From positions 15,407,001 to 15,471,000 of the forward strand of contig CM048845.1 in the NCBI GenBank assembly GCA_026545225.1: a DNA stretch of 64,000 bases, read 5' to 3'. Position numbers and translations under genes: made by a program. The notes below the pieces were generated by a model. That model searched no databases. It had not been told where the DNA came from and saw only the letters and a program-made list of their open reading frames with translations. This document shows, in pieces, positions 47,964 to 59,078 of the stretch. Numbering within the stretch: the first letter of the stretch is position 1; each line of letters begins with the position of its first letter. The stretch comes from Cornus controversa (taxonomy: Eukaryota > Streptophyta > Magnoliopsida > Cornales > Cornaceae).

Positions 47964-48644
47964 ATGAGAAAAAAAAGCAGAGACTCCACCATGGAAAGAC
48001 CACAATCTGTAGTAGTGGCTAAAGAAAGCCAAGACAGACTGCACCAACAATTCAAGAACCTTGAACAACAATGGGACACCGTCAAGCAATCAAAGCCACA
48101 CTCGCACCCACCTATGCTTCGCCGATGCTCGACGGAGTCAAAAGCCATTGTTAAAGCTCTTCAACTGATGAACAACTCTCCAAGAGATCTCATGTCTTCA
48201 CTGCAACAGAGAAGGTCTCCTTCAGAAGCAGTGGGAGAGATACTTAGCGAGAGACGAGTAGCAATTGAGAGTGGTAAGTTGAAGGGAAGGAGGCTTTTTG
48301 GGGGATGTAAGAGTGAAACTGAGATGGGTTTTGAAGGTAGAGAAGAGATATGTAGTGGTGGAGTGTGGTCAGTGTGTTCTTACTCATCAGGATCTTCTTC
48401 TTCTGTGTCTGATGGAAAAGTAGAGAGAGAGGAAGTGGTGGTGGAGGAGAGAGAGATCAAGGTGGAGCATAATGTGGAAGAGAGGAGATGTGGTGGTGGT
48501 GGTGTGGGTGGTAATGGTGGAAAGTTGATGCTTCTCATGGCTTGTTATGCTATTGCTTTAATGGTATTTACACTGGGACTTATCACAATGAAGTGCATTG
48601 AAGGATATGGGGATGAAGATGAGGTAACTCTAGTCCCAACATGA
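47964..48644 (+). CDS. Single-exon plant protein of unknown function with C-terminal membrane segment
   Basis: 226 aa if translation starts at 47964, 217 aa from the ATG at 47991. The N-terminal third is polar and basic with a helical stretch (KESQDRLHQQFKNLEQQWDT) that could form a coiled coil, then a SPRDLMSSLQQRRSPSEAVG region. The middle is Ser- and Glu-rich. Near the C-terminus a Gly-rich linker precedes one hydrophobic helix (LMLLMACYAIALMVFTLGLI), leaving a short acidic tail. That layout suggests a tail-anchored membrane protein, but no function is recognised. The ATG at 47991 sits in CCACCATGG, a near-ideal context, so it may be the true start. A three-codon uORF (ATGGAATGA, 47959-47967) overlaps the first ATG. 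It converges with the mutase gene on the other strand. Confidence 0.8.
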   Translation: MRKKSRDSTMERPQSVVVAKESQDRLHQQFKNLEQQWDTVKQSKPHSHPPMLRRCSTESKAIVKALQLMNNSPRDLMSSLQQRRSPSEAVGEILSERRVAIESGKLKGRRLFGGCKSETEMGFEGREEICSGGVWSVCSYSSGSSSSVSDGKVEREEVVVEEREIKVEHNVEERRCGGGGVGGNGGKLMLLMACYAIALMVFTLGLITMKCIEGYGDEDEVTLVPT

Positions 48645-48673
48645 ACTCCCTCTTTATCTCTCTCAATTGATCT

Positions 48674-48679
<6 letters not shown>

Positions 48680-48705
<26 letters not shown>
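48680..48705. repeat. (TA)n microsatellite in probable 3' UTR
   Basis: About 12 TA units some 35 bp after the stop codon of the gene ending at 48644. Confidence 0.85.
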
Positions 48706-49578
48706 GCTTGTGGGGTTGTTTGATTATAATTAGAAAACATAGAGATAATGAACACTTGTAGAGTTGTAGTATTATTTTTTTGACATGGCAGTGATGATTG
48801 GTTTAGAAATGATGGAGAATCTGAAGCATTTCACCAAGACCTTCCTGAATTTGAAATTTATGGAATTAAGTTCAGTTAATGATTTAATTATATGTAAAAT
48901 GACTAATTTCTTGGTGATGATTTTCCATTAATTTTCTGTCCGAAGTGCAGACAGGGTGTATTTAATCAAAGAATTCCATGATTGTTCCAATAAGATAAGC
49001 TTCAAACTCTGCAAAGTTGAAAACAAATTCATTACCAGTAGGCATTATTAAAAGGATTTCAGAAATCAGTCTAGAGAACTCACACTATCAATAAATTATA
49101 GCACAATATGCTCCAAAACCTGTGGTTTTATGTATATTACTCATTTAAAAAGGATTGTGTGGCTTTATGTACTGCAATATATTAATCTATTAAAAGAGCT
49201 TTGGACTTGCCTTTTGACATTGCATCATTGTTGTGTACACATGCATATAAATATATATATGCATATATATATAGTAGCTTCTGTTGATAATTATGTACTA
49301 AAATCAACTCATTTACTTTGAAGCAGCAATGAAGCTTTCTGGTGTTACTTCTACATACACTTTTGAAAAGGCAAATGCAATTTTTTTGCTGTTCTGCCTT
49401 TTGCTTGAGAAGTAAAAAGCTAGTTGTATTTGCTATGCAACCAAAACATGACTTAAGCTTATGAAAGGAATAAAAAAATATATGTTCTTATACAGTTTTA
49501 TTGATGGAAGTTTACAAAATTTGGGCATAAAAAATCTCCCCTCTACCAAAAAAGCAAGATTATTAGGCTATTTTTGTG

Positions 49579-49744
49579 AGTAAATATTCGGTGAGCTGGG
49601 CATACTACGCCAATGAAAATGCATTATTTTAATTTATTAAGAACATTTTTCATATGTAAGTGAGACCATTTTCACTGAATAATGCTTTTTCATTGGTTGG
49701 ACATACTAATGACGTGGAATTTCTGCTCACCAAATATCTACTCA
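49579..49744. mobile_element. 166-bp MITE
   Basis: The left end TGAGTAAATATTCGGTGAGC and the reverse complement of the right end TGAGTAGATATTTGGTGAGC are inverted repeats. Inner blocks CCAATGAAAATGCATTATT and its counterpart also pair, so nearly the whole element folds back. It lies between the convergent genes. The rest of 48710-50360 has no gene and includes the mutase 3' side. Confidence 0.7.
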
Positions 49745-50366
49745 TGTTCGGTTATATAGAATTAGAATTGGAGAAAATTTACTTCAAAGATTAAACTATT
49801 TTTTCTCAGATTCCAATTCCAAGGCACTAATTTCATGCGGCTGAACATAGCATCAGACACAGTTGGATGTCACAATGCTTTTTATTCTTCTCATCTTCTC
49901 AACCAACATGGATGGGCTCACTAAAACTATATTTTGGTACATGGGCATACTGAAATATGACAGTACAGGGGATATATAACATAGGCAGGTCTGTCACTGT
50001 CAGTAATGCCCAAGCCTAAGTTGTAGAAATTGACTTTTGGAATGCAAAAATGCAATTCTTTTTGCTTTTTTGTGTGTTTTCCATCAAGATTAATTCAACC
50101 CCATGAAGCAAAATATCTCAGAATCATCCAAATCAACAGTCATTCCTTTATTGGGAAAGCAGATTATTTTATTGATTAAGCAATCTTAAAATCATACTGG
50201 TGCAACACTAGAACTTCATTGTTCAATCCTGAAAAGCTTCAGGTCTCCTTTATGATAGAGGCAAAAAAAGGACACAGAAGGATGAGCTAAAATTAAACTA
50301 GCAGAGACGATTCAAGGATAGAAAAAGAACCGGAGAATGACGCCCGAGATAGAAGGTGCTGTTATT

Positions 50367-52162
50367 CTACTTGGGTTTGGGAGAGGGGCCATTGTTCTTG
50401 ATGCTAGGCTGATCGACAGGTGCTGCTTTTGCCGGTGGGTTGAGTTCATCCCAAGCTTGAATCCAGGTAACCATGGCATCCCCGAGCTTCTGAAAGTAAG
50501 GATCAACAGGGCCAAGCTTGTCCTTGACATGCTTAGAGAGCTCAATGTAGCATTTCTGCACTGTTGTGCATTCTTTTGGGAACGAAAACGCTTGGAAGAA
50601 TGGGATGATCTCTTCTTGCCAGTAAATGCCTTTGTATTCCTTCTTCAAATTCACAAATGGATTGCTAGCCTTGCTGTGCCAAATGTATGGCAGCCCAGTC
50701 TTCACTCCAAGGCTCATATGGTCACAGATCACCTGAAATTCAATACAGTTCAAGATTGTTTCGAATCAATATTATGCTGTCATGTGGAACATGTATGACA
50801 GATTCTATAGTCTATACTATAGAATCTGTCATACTACTTAGCCAAAATTCAAGATGTCATGAAATGTTTCAGCTATGTTTTCTTTATTCCATATCCACCA
50901 TATTGCAGATGAAATCCCCAAAAAATGGAGAATTAGGGCCTGTTTGGGTCAGTTTTTTGAGGACAAATTTCTGTTCTCTAAGAACTGAAATCAGAAAAAC
51001 TGTACAAAACTCTACTTGGTTGAGAGTTCTGAGAACTGTTTTCAGAAAATTCAGCTAAAAAAGGGTTGTTTTGATAGAACTGTCTTCTATAGTTATCTCA
51101 AAACAGATTTATATTTTCTGCGTTTTTGAGAACTGTTTTCTAAGTGACCAAACGGGCCCTTGACTTCTGCATTTACATCCTAACGCACCAGATAACCATC
51201 CTAGCCCCTAAACATTACTGTAGATATGTTCTTTAGCTCTACAAAACAGCTAAAAGAAGCACTGATCAATGTCTCCTGCTACTCTTCATAGGCAGTACTC
51301 CAACTTTTAAGTGTTGGCAATGACCAAAGTTTAGAGAACTTGTATGTTGCTGAATGTTAGAGCATCACAAAGAAGACAAATACGAGCAAATAGAAGGAAA
51401 ATTGATGAAGATAATAGTGGATACATGATTGGAATAGGGTAATGAAGATACCTTGGCACACCATCCAGCCCACATATCGTCGTATCTGCCAAGAGGTTGT
51501 CCATCACCCATGAGCCCGAAATACATGGCAGGACCTATCAATTCCCTGTTGAATGCAAGGTTCATCCCACACATTGGGAAGAGGGTGCCTTTCGGGATTG
51601 TCATTACAGCGTCCACGTACCTGTGTGAGCTACTATTAATGCACATGAAGCCAACAAGAAGCTATACTAAACCTTCTGGTTCAATGTCAATTCTCTTGAG
51701 ATGATCAAGTTTACTCAGAAAGATCACAGTCTCACTTAAGATTATACTAATATACATGATGACATATAAAATACACAAATTGATTCTTCATAAAAAAATA
51801 ATAGATAACATTCAGTTTCTATAATATCGAATCACTGACAAAAAAAACATACTCAAGTGACTATTCTAACCATTTGATCAAGGAACATTTCGCCATTACC
51901 TAGGAGTTCTTTCCTACCAAATATATATATATCATGATAACTTGTTATAACAAAAGGCAGCAACTCTCCATATTATTGATTGATTTGTGGTCATAGAGAA
52001 TTTTTTTTTTTAAAATCAAAATAAATTGTTCTATGATTTCAGGCAACTAAATACATGGTCATGACTGTCCTTATGCTGCAAAATTGGAGTTGAATTTCAT
52101 AATGAAACAGAAACAAGAAAGTTCCATAAAGAGCAATATTAAGGTGATAAATGGAGTGAAGA

Positions 52163-52226
<64 letters not shown>

Positions 52227-54687
52227 AGTGTTGCGCTCAAGAGGTTTGACAAGCTGAGTTGGGGCATCGTAGTCAGGGATGTTGAGCCACAGGCCATGAG
52301 AGATGGCAGTGGACACTCCTTCCCTCATGCTAAATGGATAGCCACGGACGAAGTCAACGCCTTCCCTGAAGGGGTCATACAGAGTGTTGAAGAAGAAGGG
52401 TGTTGAAGGTGTTAGCAGGTTCTGTATGTGCTGTGCCAAAGCATTTATCTCTTTCCCACTTGGATCTTTAGCCACCTTCATTTTTTCCATTTTTAAATTT
52501 ACCAACAACATTCAAAGCACAGAAAAAAAACGAGTTAGAGATCAATCACAAACCTTGTTGAATTATCAATATGCAATTTTTTTCAAGCTCTCACTTTTTA
52601 AGCTAGTGTGTCTGTGCTAGAGGAAACTTAGTGTAAAATGCAGTCACTTATTGTAATTTTTTTTTTTTGGTAAAAAAAAACAATAAATGATATTACAATC
52701 AATTGTTATAAAAAAATATACATTAATTTCTCTATCTTAACCATAATATATAACAAAAATAAAATTGCTCCAAAAAAAAAAGAGTCAAATATCATAAACT
52801 GGGTTAGACACGACATACTTGCACTTGCGGTAAGATTTTAGAATTTGTAATTTAATTGGCCCTAAACTAAAACAGTATTAATGTTACAATGTCGGACTGA
52901 TTTTTTGTACTCTGTAATAATAATAGTAACTTTCTCGCTTTAAATTTTTATCTTAATGACACTTTTATCATTTTTCAAACTAAAATTAATTCCTGAACAG
53001 CTATTTTCCAGTAACGGATGGTAATGTGTCTAATAAAAAATTAATGTCACCTCCAATTTTATTGTGTAAAACATATCGTTTGGAAGAAAAAAAATTTGTA
53101 AGCATATATATATATATAGATATATATATATATTTGTTTCGATTGTCGGTGAACTACTCTTGTGCCCAAGTGAAGGCCACGTGGCATTCTGAATCGAGTC
53201 ATTCCCACATGAGCAGAGCAAACTTCAAGCCCAACTCTATTAAGAAGATTTTCAAGCCCATAAAGAAAATAATAATAATAATAAAATGTCCTCTTGGGCT
53301 ATTGTGTATTTGTCTAAGAAAAATGGATAGGAATACGAATTCGAATACAGCGAAACAGCAAGTCAAAAAATATATATATATACAGATACGATATGAATAA
53401 TTCAAAAAATTATAATATAATATATTATTATATATATAAATAATAATTTTTGATCATTTTATTCATATAAGGGTAATGCTGGCAGAATTCGTAGGCAGAA
53501 ATATTTACATCCATTGGATGCATGTGGAGAGTGTATGTGATGGGACCTACCACATACATCTAATGGATGTAAATGTTTCTGCCTACGGATTCTGCCTAAG
53601 TAGAATTACCCTTCATTATAATCATGAATAAAAGGACTAATTTAAAGTTTAGATTTAGATGTTTGTTAATTTTATTTTCTTAAATTTTATATTATTTTTT
53701 AATTAACCCATAATATATTTTGGATTACATTAAATCTCAATTTTTTCTAAAAGAAAATAATTACAAAATAAATCTGTCATATTCTTGACGTGTTTGATTA
53801 GAAAATAAATTCAGAACACTTCTAGCCTTGTCTGAGTCTGTCTGACATGCGTCTCGCAAATAAATTTGTTAAACTATTAATTTGACAAATAATTCTCTAT
53901 ATCAGTGCAAAACTGTAATTAATTTTACGGGTTTCTTTCCCTTGAAAAAAAGATCAAAAAAAAAAAAAAATCATGTGTATCTCACGTGACATAATTACAT
54001 TATATTGTGATCAATGTATCCTTAATCACTCCTGGCTCATTTTTTGATTCAAATAGAACAAATAGGTGAGTTATTTCCAACAGTAAATCCTATGAATTTA
54101 ACTCAGTTTTGACCAATTTATTCATTAATTTCAAAATTATTTGTTAAGTCAAATTATTTCATTACATTGTACTGTGATGAATATATGTAGCATTACTAAT
54201 AATTTATAAAGTAATGATAAAAAGTTCGAATCGATAGAATGATAATAATTCTATGCTATGATGAACATATCACCTCACTCACGTAAAAATAAAATCAGTC
54301 AAATTTTCAAATTATTATTCTAATTTAATTTATATAAACAAACACACACACATATATACTTACGAAGCAGTCGTCGTCAATAGTGAAGATATACTTCTTC
54401 TTAGAAACCATGAACCCGAAGCAGCGACAAGCGGAGTCCATGAAAGAGATGCAATTGGACTTGGGTCCGAGGATCCGATTGATATCGTTGCGGTTGTAGA
54501 GCTCGTAATCGAACCCGTCGGGCACTCGGATCGTCTTTTTCGGATCTCCGTCCTGGACTATGATCAAGTGGTATGGCTGGAAGAAAGGCCTCCACATCTC
54601 TAGAAAATCAAGGTTCCTGATCGTCGGTATCACAATGTCCAGTTCGTCTTTCAACGGCGGTGATACAGGCGTCGCTGGGTGGGCCAT
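50367..54687 (-). CDS. RGP/UAM: UDP-arabinopyranose mutase / reversibly glycosylated polypeptide, four exons
   Basis: Exons are 54687-54364, 52475-52225, 51620-51452 and 50732-50367. All joints are GT-AG and in frame (phases 0, 2, 0), giving 369 aa. The protein has the family's [20 protein letters not shown] start, the DDD motif at 104-106 (FTIDDDCF), the [13 protein letters not shown] segment whose Arg159 corresponds to the reversibly glycosylated Arg, and the [25 protein letters not shown] core ending [18 protein letters not shown]. Family members interconvert UDP-arabinopyranose and UDP-arabinofuranose on the cytosolic face of the Golgi and supply cell-wall polymers. All motifs are present, so it is probably functional. 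The C-terminal tail after WDELNPP is variable in the family. Intron 1 is 1.9 kb; intron 2 begins inside a TA microsatellite; intron 3 holds a Tourist-like MITE and a perfect hairpin. Confidence 0.95.
50793..50834. repeat. Perfect 19-bp inverted repeat in mutase intron 3
   Basis: Arms GTATGACAGATTCTATAGT (50793-50811) and its exact complement (50816-50834) are separated by 4 bp (CTAT). No TSD or family ends were recognised. Confidence 0.95.
50936..51159. mobile_element. Tourist/Harbinger-like MITE in mutase intron 3
   Basis: The ends GGGCCTGTTTGGG and CCAAACGGGCCC form the terminal inverted repeat typical of plant PIF/Harbinger (Tourist) MITEs. Flanks TTA (50933-50935) and TTG (51160-51162) would be a trinucleotide target duplication with one change. 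The 224-bp interior repeats AGAACTGTTTTC-type phrases on both strands. There is no coding capacity. Confidence 0.75.
52169..52224. repeat. (TA)n microsatellite abutting a splice donor
   Basis: About 27 TA units. On the minus strand mutase exon 2 ends ACTAG and the intron begins GTATATATAT, so the microsatellite starts within the donor site itself. Confidence 0.9.
53469..53614. mobile_element. 146-bp MITE in mutase intron 1
   Basis: Inverted repeats of more than 50 bp: the left arm starts AAGGGTAATGCTGGCAGAAT and the right arm, reverse complemented, reads AAGGGTAATTCTACTTAGGC, then both share GTAGGCAGAAA.ATTTACATC. The centre is about 30 bp. No confident target duplication was assigned. Confidence 0.75.
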
Positions 54688-54692
54688 GGTGG

Positions 54693-54992
54693 TGATATAT
54701 ATATATATATAGAGAGAGAGAAAGAGAGAGGGTGGTTTGCGCAGGGTAAGAGGTAGGAGTGAATAGGAGAAGGGGGTTATGGTTGGGATTTATAGAGGGG
54801 AGACGAGGTGCAAGTTTCGTGTTTGCTGTAACGAGAAAGGAGTGAATGTGGAGAGAGAAATGAAGGGGAGAATTGCATTTCAAGTTTAGAGAGAGAGGGA
54901 GAGTTGCCATATTTATCATTTACTCACATGGGTTGCTATGTTTGAAGTTACCGTTTGCAAAGCTAATAAAAGTTATATATATATATATTGGT
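54693..54992 (-). promoter_or_regulatory. Leader and probable core promoter of the mutase gene
   Basis: Upstream of the mutase ATG the minus strand has CTCTCTCTCTATATATATA (54698-54725) and other CT-rich leader sequence. A TATATATATATAAC box lies at about 54973-54987, roughly 290 bp upstream of the ATG. The start site is inferred, not proven. A TIR element begins just beyond the TATA box. Confidence 0.4.
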
Positions 54993-55683
54993 ATTAGGTT
55001 AAATTACTAGAAAATTAGATTTTGGTGACCAAAATTAAAAGAATTTGTTTTACAGTAACTTCAAACTCAATAAAAGATAAATAGTGACCAAACTTGAAAA
55101 ATAATTATCAATAAGCGACTATTTAAATGTCCAAAATACCTTTCATTTTATTTCGAGATTCTCAATCTCTTCTTCTGTCATCAACAACCTCACCTTCAAT
55201 AATATTAATTTACATTGTTATTATGATATAGTTTAATCAGAAAGTAAGAAATTGTTATCGATTTTATGTATCAATTAAATCAAACTACTGTTTGAAATTT
55301 TTTCTTTATAAACTCATATGTTTGTTTTAGGTTGAGCTTGAGACTATAATAGAATATGGATATACTGGCCTCTATTTTTTTATTTTTAATGTTGGTTTAG
55401 ACTTTATGATCACATATTGCATACTCCAATCCCATGGAGTTTCTTCACCTTGTTTCATTCCAATGTGGTGCTGGAACTGAGATTTTAGGAAAGAAAGTAA
55501 ATATATATATAAAGTTTTTTTTTTATGCTAATCTATATTTCATTAAAGTTAAATGGTCACTAATTAGCAATTATTTTATAAGTTTGGTCACTATTTACCT
55601 TTTTCTGAGTTTAAGGTCATTGTAAAATAATATTTTATAATTTTGGTCACTAAAATCTAATTTTTCTTAAATTGCACTAACGA
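54993..55683. mobile_element. Non-autonomous element with about 130-bp terminal inverted repeats
   Basis: The left arm (about 54993-55135) and the reverse complement of the right arm (about 55550-55683) share AAATTAGATTTT.GTGACCA, TTACA.TGACCTTAAACTC-like and TAAATAGTGACCAAACTT blocks. Arms this long suggest a MULE-type element; terminal bases and target duplication could not be fixed. No transposase is visible. It sits directly upstream of the mutase promoter. Confidence 0.65.
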
Positions 55684-55689
55684 CGTTTG

Positions 55690-56228
55690 TCCTAATTACC
55701 AATTTGTCGTTCGGCCAGTGAAACCTCTCCTCCCTCAAATAAAAGTGAGTCTTGTCGTGAGCAATTTGTAAAATGTGTGTGAATACTTACCAAAGATACA
55801 AAATAAATAAATAAATCTTAGTTATTGAAAATGGCCTTAATTACCATACTCTCCTCAAATTTCACCTGTTTACCATGAAATTTGATGTGATGACAAATTG
55901 GGTGGGGGAGGTTTGGGTGATGATGTGGTATTGGGTGGAGAGGTTGGTGGTGTTAGTGCTCTGTGGACGAAGAGACTAGTGATGTTAATATGATTGTGGG
56001 TGGAAGAGGAGGTGGAGGTGGTGGTGGTGGTTTTGATGTACTAAATATATATGAGGGGTAATATAGTAATTTTGTATACAAAACTTCTTTTTTATATCAT
56101 AAAGTCAAGGGTATAAATGACATTTTCACTTGATGGTAGATGTATAATTAGGCCAAATCTCAGTGGTGTGAGTGTTTTTTTTTTTGGTAGATTAAGGTTG
56201 ATAAGAGTCACACTAAATGAGTTACTAG
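55690..56228. other. Intergenic, no gene seen
   Basis: AT-rich sequence with a GGTGGTGG-rich stretch (about 55880-56035) but no open frame of interest. Confidence 0.4.
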
Positions 56229-56236
56229 TTGAGCAT

Positions 56237-56746
56237 AGAGCTGGAAATGAATCGAGTTGTTCATAAATAACTCAGGTTCGACTCATTTAGAGTTGGTTTC
56301 TAAGTTCGTTTAGTAAATAAGTCGATTTTGAACAATATTGAGCTCGACTTATATAGGCTCGTGAATAGAAACTCGTGTAAGCTTGTATAGGGCTCGTGAA
56401 CACGTTCATTAATATAAACTTGTATAAGTTCATGAACATAATCTCATGAACATAGACTTGTGTAGACTTGTATAAGTTCATGAATAAGATAAAATTATCT
56501 TGAACACAAGTTCAAATCGCGCCTAAACAAATTTTCTTGTTAAATGAGCCTACCTGAGGTGCTTTTCAAAATATTGACAAGTCGAGCCCAAGCTAAACTT
56601 TTCAAGTTTGTCACAATCTCGAGTTGAGCTTGAGCTCAAATTTTCAAACTCGTCACGATCTCAAGCTGAACCCGAGCTGAACACACAAACAAATGAGCTC
56701 GAGCCCAAATAGACTCAAGCTCAACTCGATTCATTTGTAGCCCTAA
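56237..56746. mobile_element. hAT-like element with GAGCTCGAGC arms (510 bp)
   Basis: The left end AGAGCTGGAAATGAATCGAG and the reverse complement of the right end, TTAGGGCTACAAATGAATCG, are related inverted repeats, followed by repeats of AGCTCGAGC/ACTCGTG type. Flanking octamers TTGAGCAT (56229-56236) and TTGAGCAC (56747-56754) match 7 of 8, as expected for a hAT target duplication. There is no coding capacity. A truncated relative lies at 480-610. Confidence 0.75.
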
Positions 56747-56754
56747 TTGAGCAC

Positions 56755-58060
56755 TTAATATATTGTAATGACAATGGTATAACAATTCTCAACCACCACC
56801 CCTAACAAAAAATTTTTTTTCTTTTTGTGAAAGTTGAAGAAAGCAAACATGCACCTGTAATATTGTCTTATCACTTTGAGCATGTAATATTTTTTTGAAA
56901 GATGAGAGATCATATTATCTGAATTAATATCCATTATTCGTAAAATAAGATTGCAACTGTGACTATGATATTTTGCTTAACCTAGTAGTCGAAAATTTTA
57001 GATCTTATATAATGAAGAAAACCAAAAGAAAACATTTACGAGTCAACATCACAAAACTCCATGGACTATGTGTACATTTGATGTCATGCCCCCATATATC
57101 AATAAATGTCTTTTATTAATAAATAAAAAATATATATGAAATGATTGTTGGAGTATGAAGGTGTTGTCAGTAAATGGAAATGAATGGATCTAATCTTTTG
57201 TATTGAAAAAGAAGAAGAAGAAGATGTTACATGTATGTGTGTGTGTGTATATATATATTCAGTCTAGATTTATTTAGAAAAATTATTGATAGGCCCACCA
57301 CTTCAACCGAAATGGCGGGCCGAGTGCATTCCATACTAAAGTGGGCTCACCATTTTGGGTTGAAAATTATCCATAGATTAGTGGGCTAAGCCAGAAATAA
57401 CTCGACTTTATTTCACTATGTACCTAGAAAATTGAAACTTTGAAACCATAAGTCATAACCCATGTGATGGGTCCCTTTCAGAAACAGTTACATACCACGC
57501 GGATCAGTATCAACCATGTGATCCAACCTACCAACCACAAGTGTACGGAAGGATGCAGTGCTTGACAATTCTTAAAAAAAAGAACATTTATAGAAGTTAA
57601 ATTATCTATAGTTGACATATTTCTTGATCACTTTCAAAGTTTATTTTTTTTTTAGGATAAAGTACACTGACGTTCTCTTTTATTTGTCAAATTACACTAA
57701 CCTTTCTTATCAGAGTTATTAGGTAAATGTGGTTAATGAAAGTAATAAAATTACCTTTTTGTTCTCATTTTTTTTAATATTATTTTAGTCCATAAATAAA
57801 ATAAAACGAAACGACAAAATTACCTAATTGTATTCCACGTCTGCTCACTATGCTCATTTCGCTCCACTGCCATTAATGACACTGGTGAGATCAATAGTTT
57901 ATTTAGAAAACAAAATCTAAAATTAATAAAAAATAAAATATTTTTAACAAACTTAAACCCAATTGTAGTGTAAATAAATAAGTGAATAGTCAAATGGGTC
58001 GGCTGACTAATAGCTTTTATGTATAGATTGACTACTTGGCTCTGTAATTTTGTATACTAA

Positions 58061-58124
<64 letters not shown>

Positions 58125-59050
58125 TGTAATTAAAACAACAAACTTTTGTACTTTGACTTTTAAAAACGTAAAAAAAGAATCAAAAAGAAAAAAAAGGAAA
58201 TTTTATTACATTAACTGAACCCAGAATCTCCAATTCAAATCATTTAACCCTACTTATTCTAAACCCGATTCCAAAACCACATATGTGTTCCATTGAAGCC
58301 AAACCACACAATTAAACTCTCTAATTTCAAGATCATAACTTTTGATTGAATTAAGTGAAGAGATAAAGTAGAGAGAGGGTGATAATGAAAAGAAAAAAGA
58401 AGAGAGAAAAAAACATTTTATCACTTCTCTCTTGCCATATAAATTATTGCCGACAACTTTCACTAGAGATCAATTTTTGACTTTTTGAAATGATAAGAAG
58501 AAGAAGGGGATAATTTTGTTAACTTTATTCAGTTAAAAAAGGTATCTAAGTATTTCATGTGATTTCAAAGAATAATTACATCTTTACATGTTTTTCAAGT
58601 GTAGAACTGAAATTTAAAATATATAAATTGCATATATTATAATTTTTCGCATTGACTGTGTTAACTACTGACGGAAGAAAATTTTGTGTTATCTTCTATT
58701 CAAATCTCAAGAAAGATTAATGATGAAGCGAAAAATTCACCCCGAGCTGGTCAAACTTCGACTTGTAAAAAAAGACAAAAGAAGAGTAATCGAGAGGACA
58801 CTAGTGCGGTGCCGGCCGACTACGCTCCGACGATCAAGTCAGGAATTGAAAGGGCGTACAAAGCTGTAAGGGAATTCTGAGCGTATTAATTGCGTACCTG
58901 GTATACGGACCATCACTGTATTTATAATGGTCAAATGAGACTGTGTCATAGTAGGAGACTAACTCTTAGGGATAGAGAAGTCCAAATTAAAATAGACTTC
59001 TTATCTACGTCACCTTGAACTCAACCGTCATTACATGTTTCACAATTCTA
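56755..59050. other. AT-rich intergenic region with microsatellite
   Basis: A (TG)n-(TA)n compound microsatellite lies at about 58061-58122. Sequence near 57655-57770 (AGGATAAAGTACACTGACGT...) resembles the GGGTAAATTACTGACC repeat at 28694. The short open frames at 58684-58880 have no recognisable domain, though AAAAAAGACAAAAGAAG-type sequence followed by a GC-richer stretch may be a transposon fragment. Confidence 0.4.
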
Positions 59051-59078
59051 GTCAAATACTCTATCAGTTGCCCTCTGT

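Noticed and set aside
54401..54595. 64-codon ORF in another frame within mutase exon 1
   Set aside because: Alternative-frame shadow of the mutase exon.
48000..55000. Functional cluster of the membrane protein gene and the mutase
   Set aside because: Convergent neighbours with unrelated features; plants rarely cluster such genes and nothing in the sequence links them.
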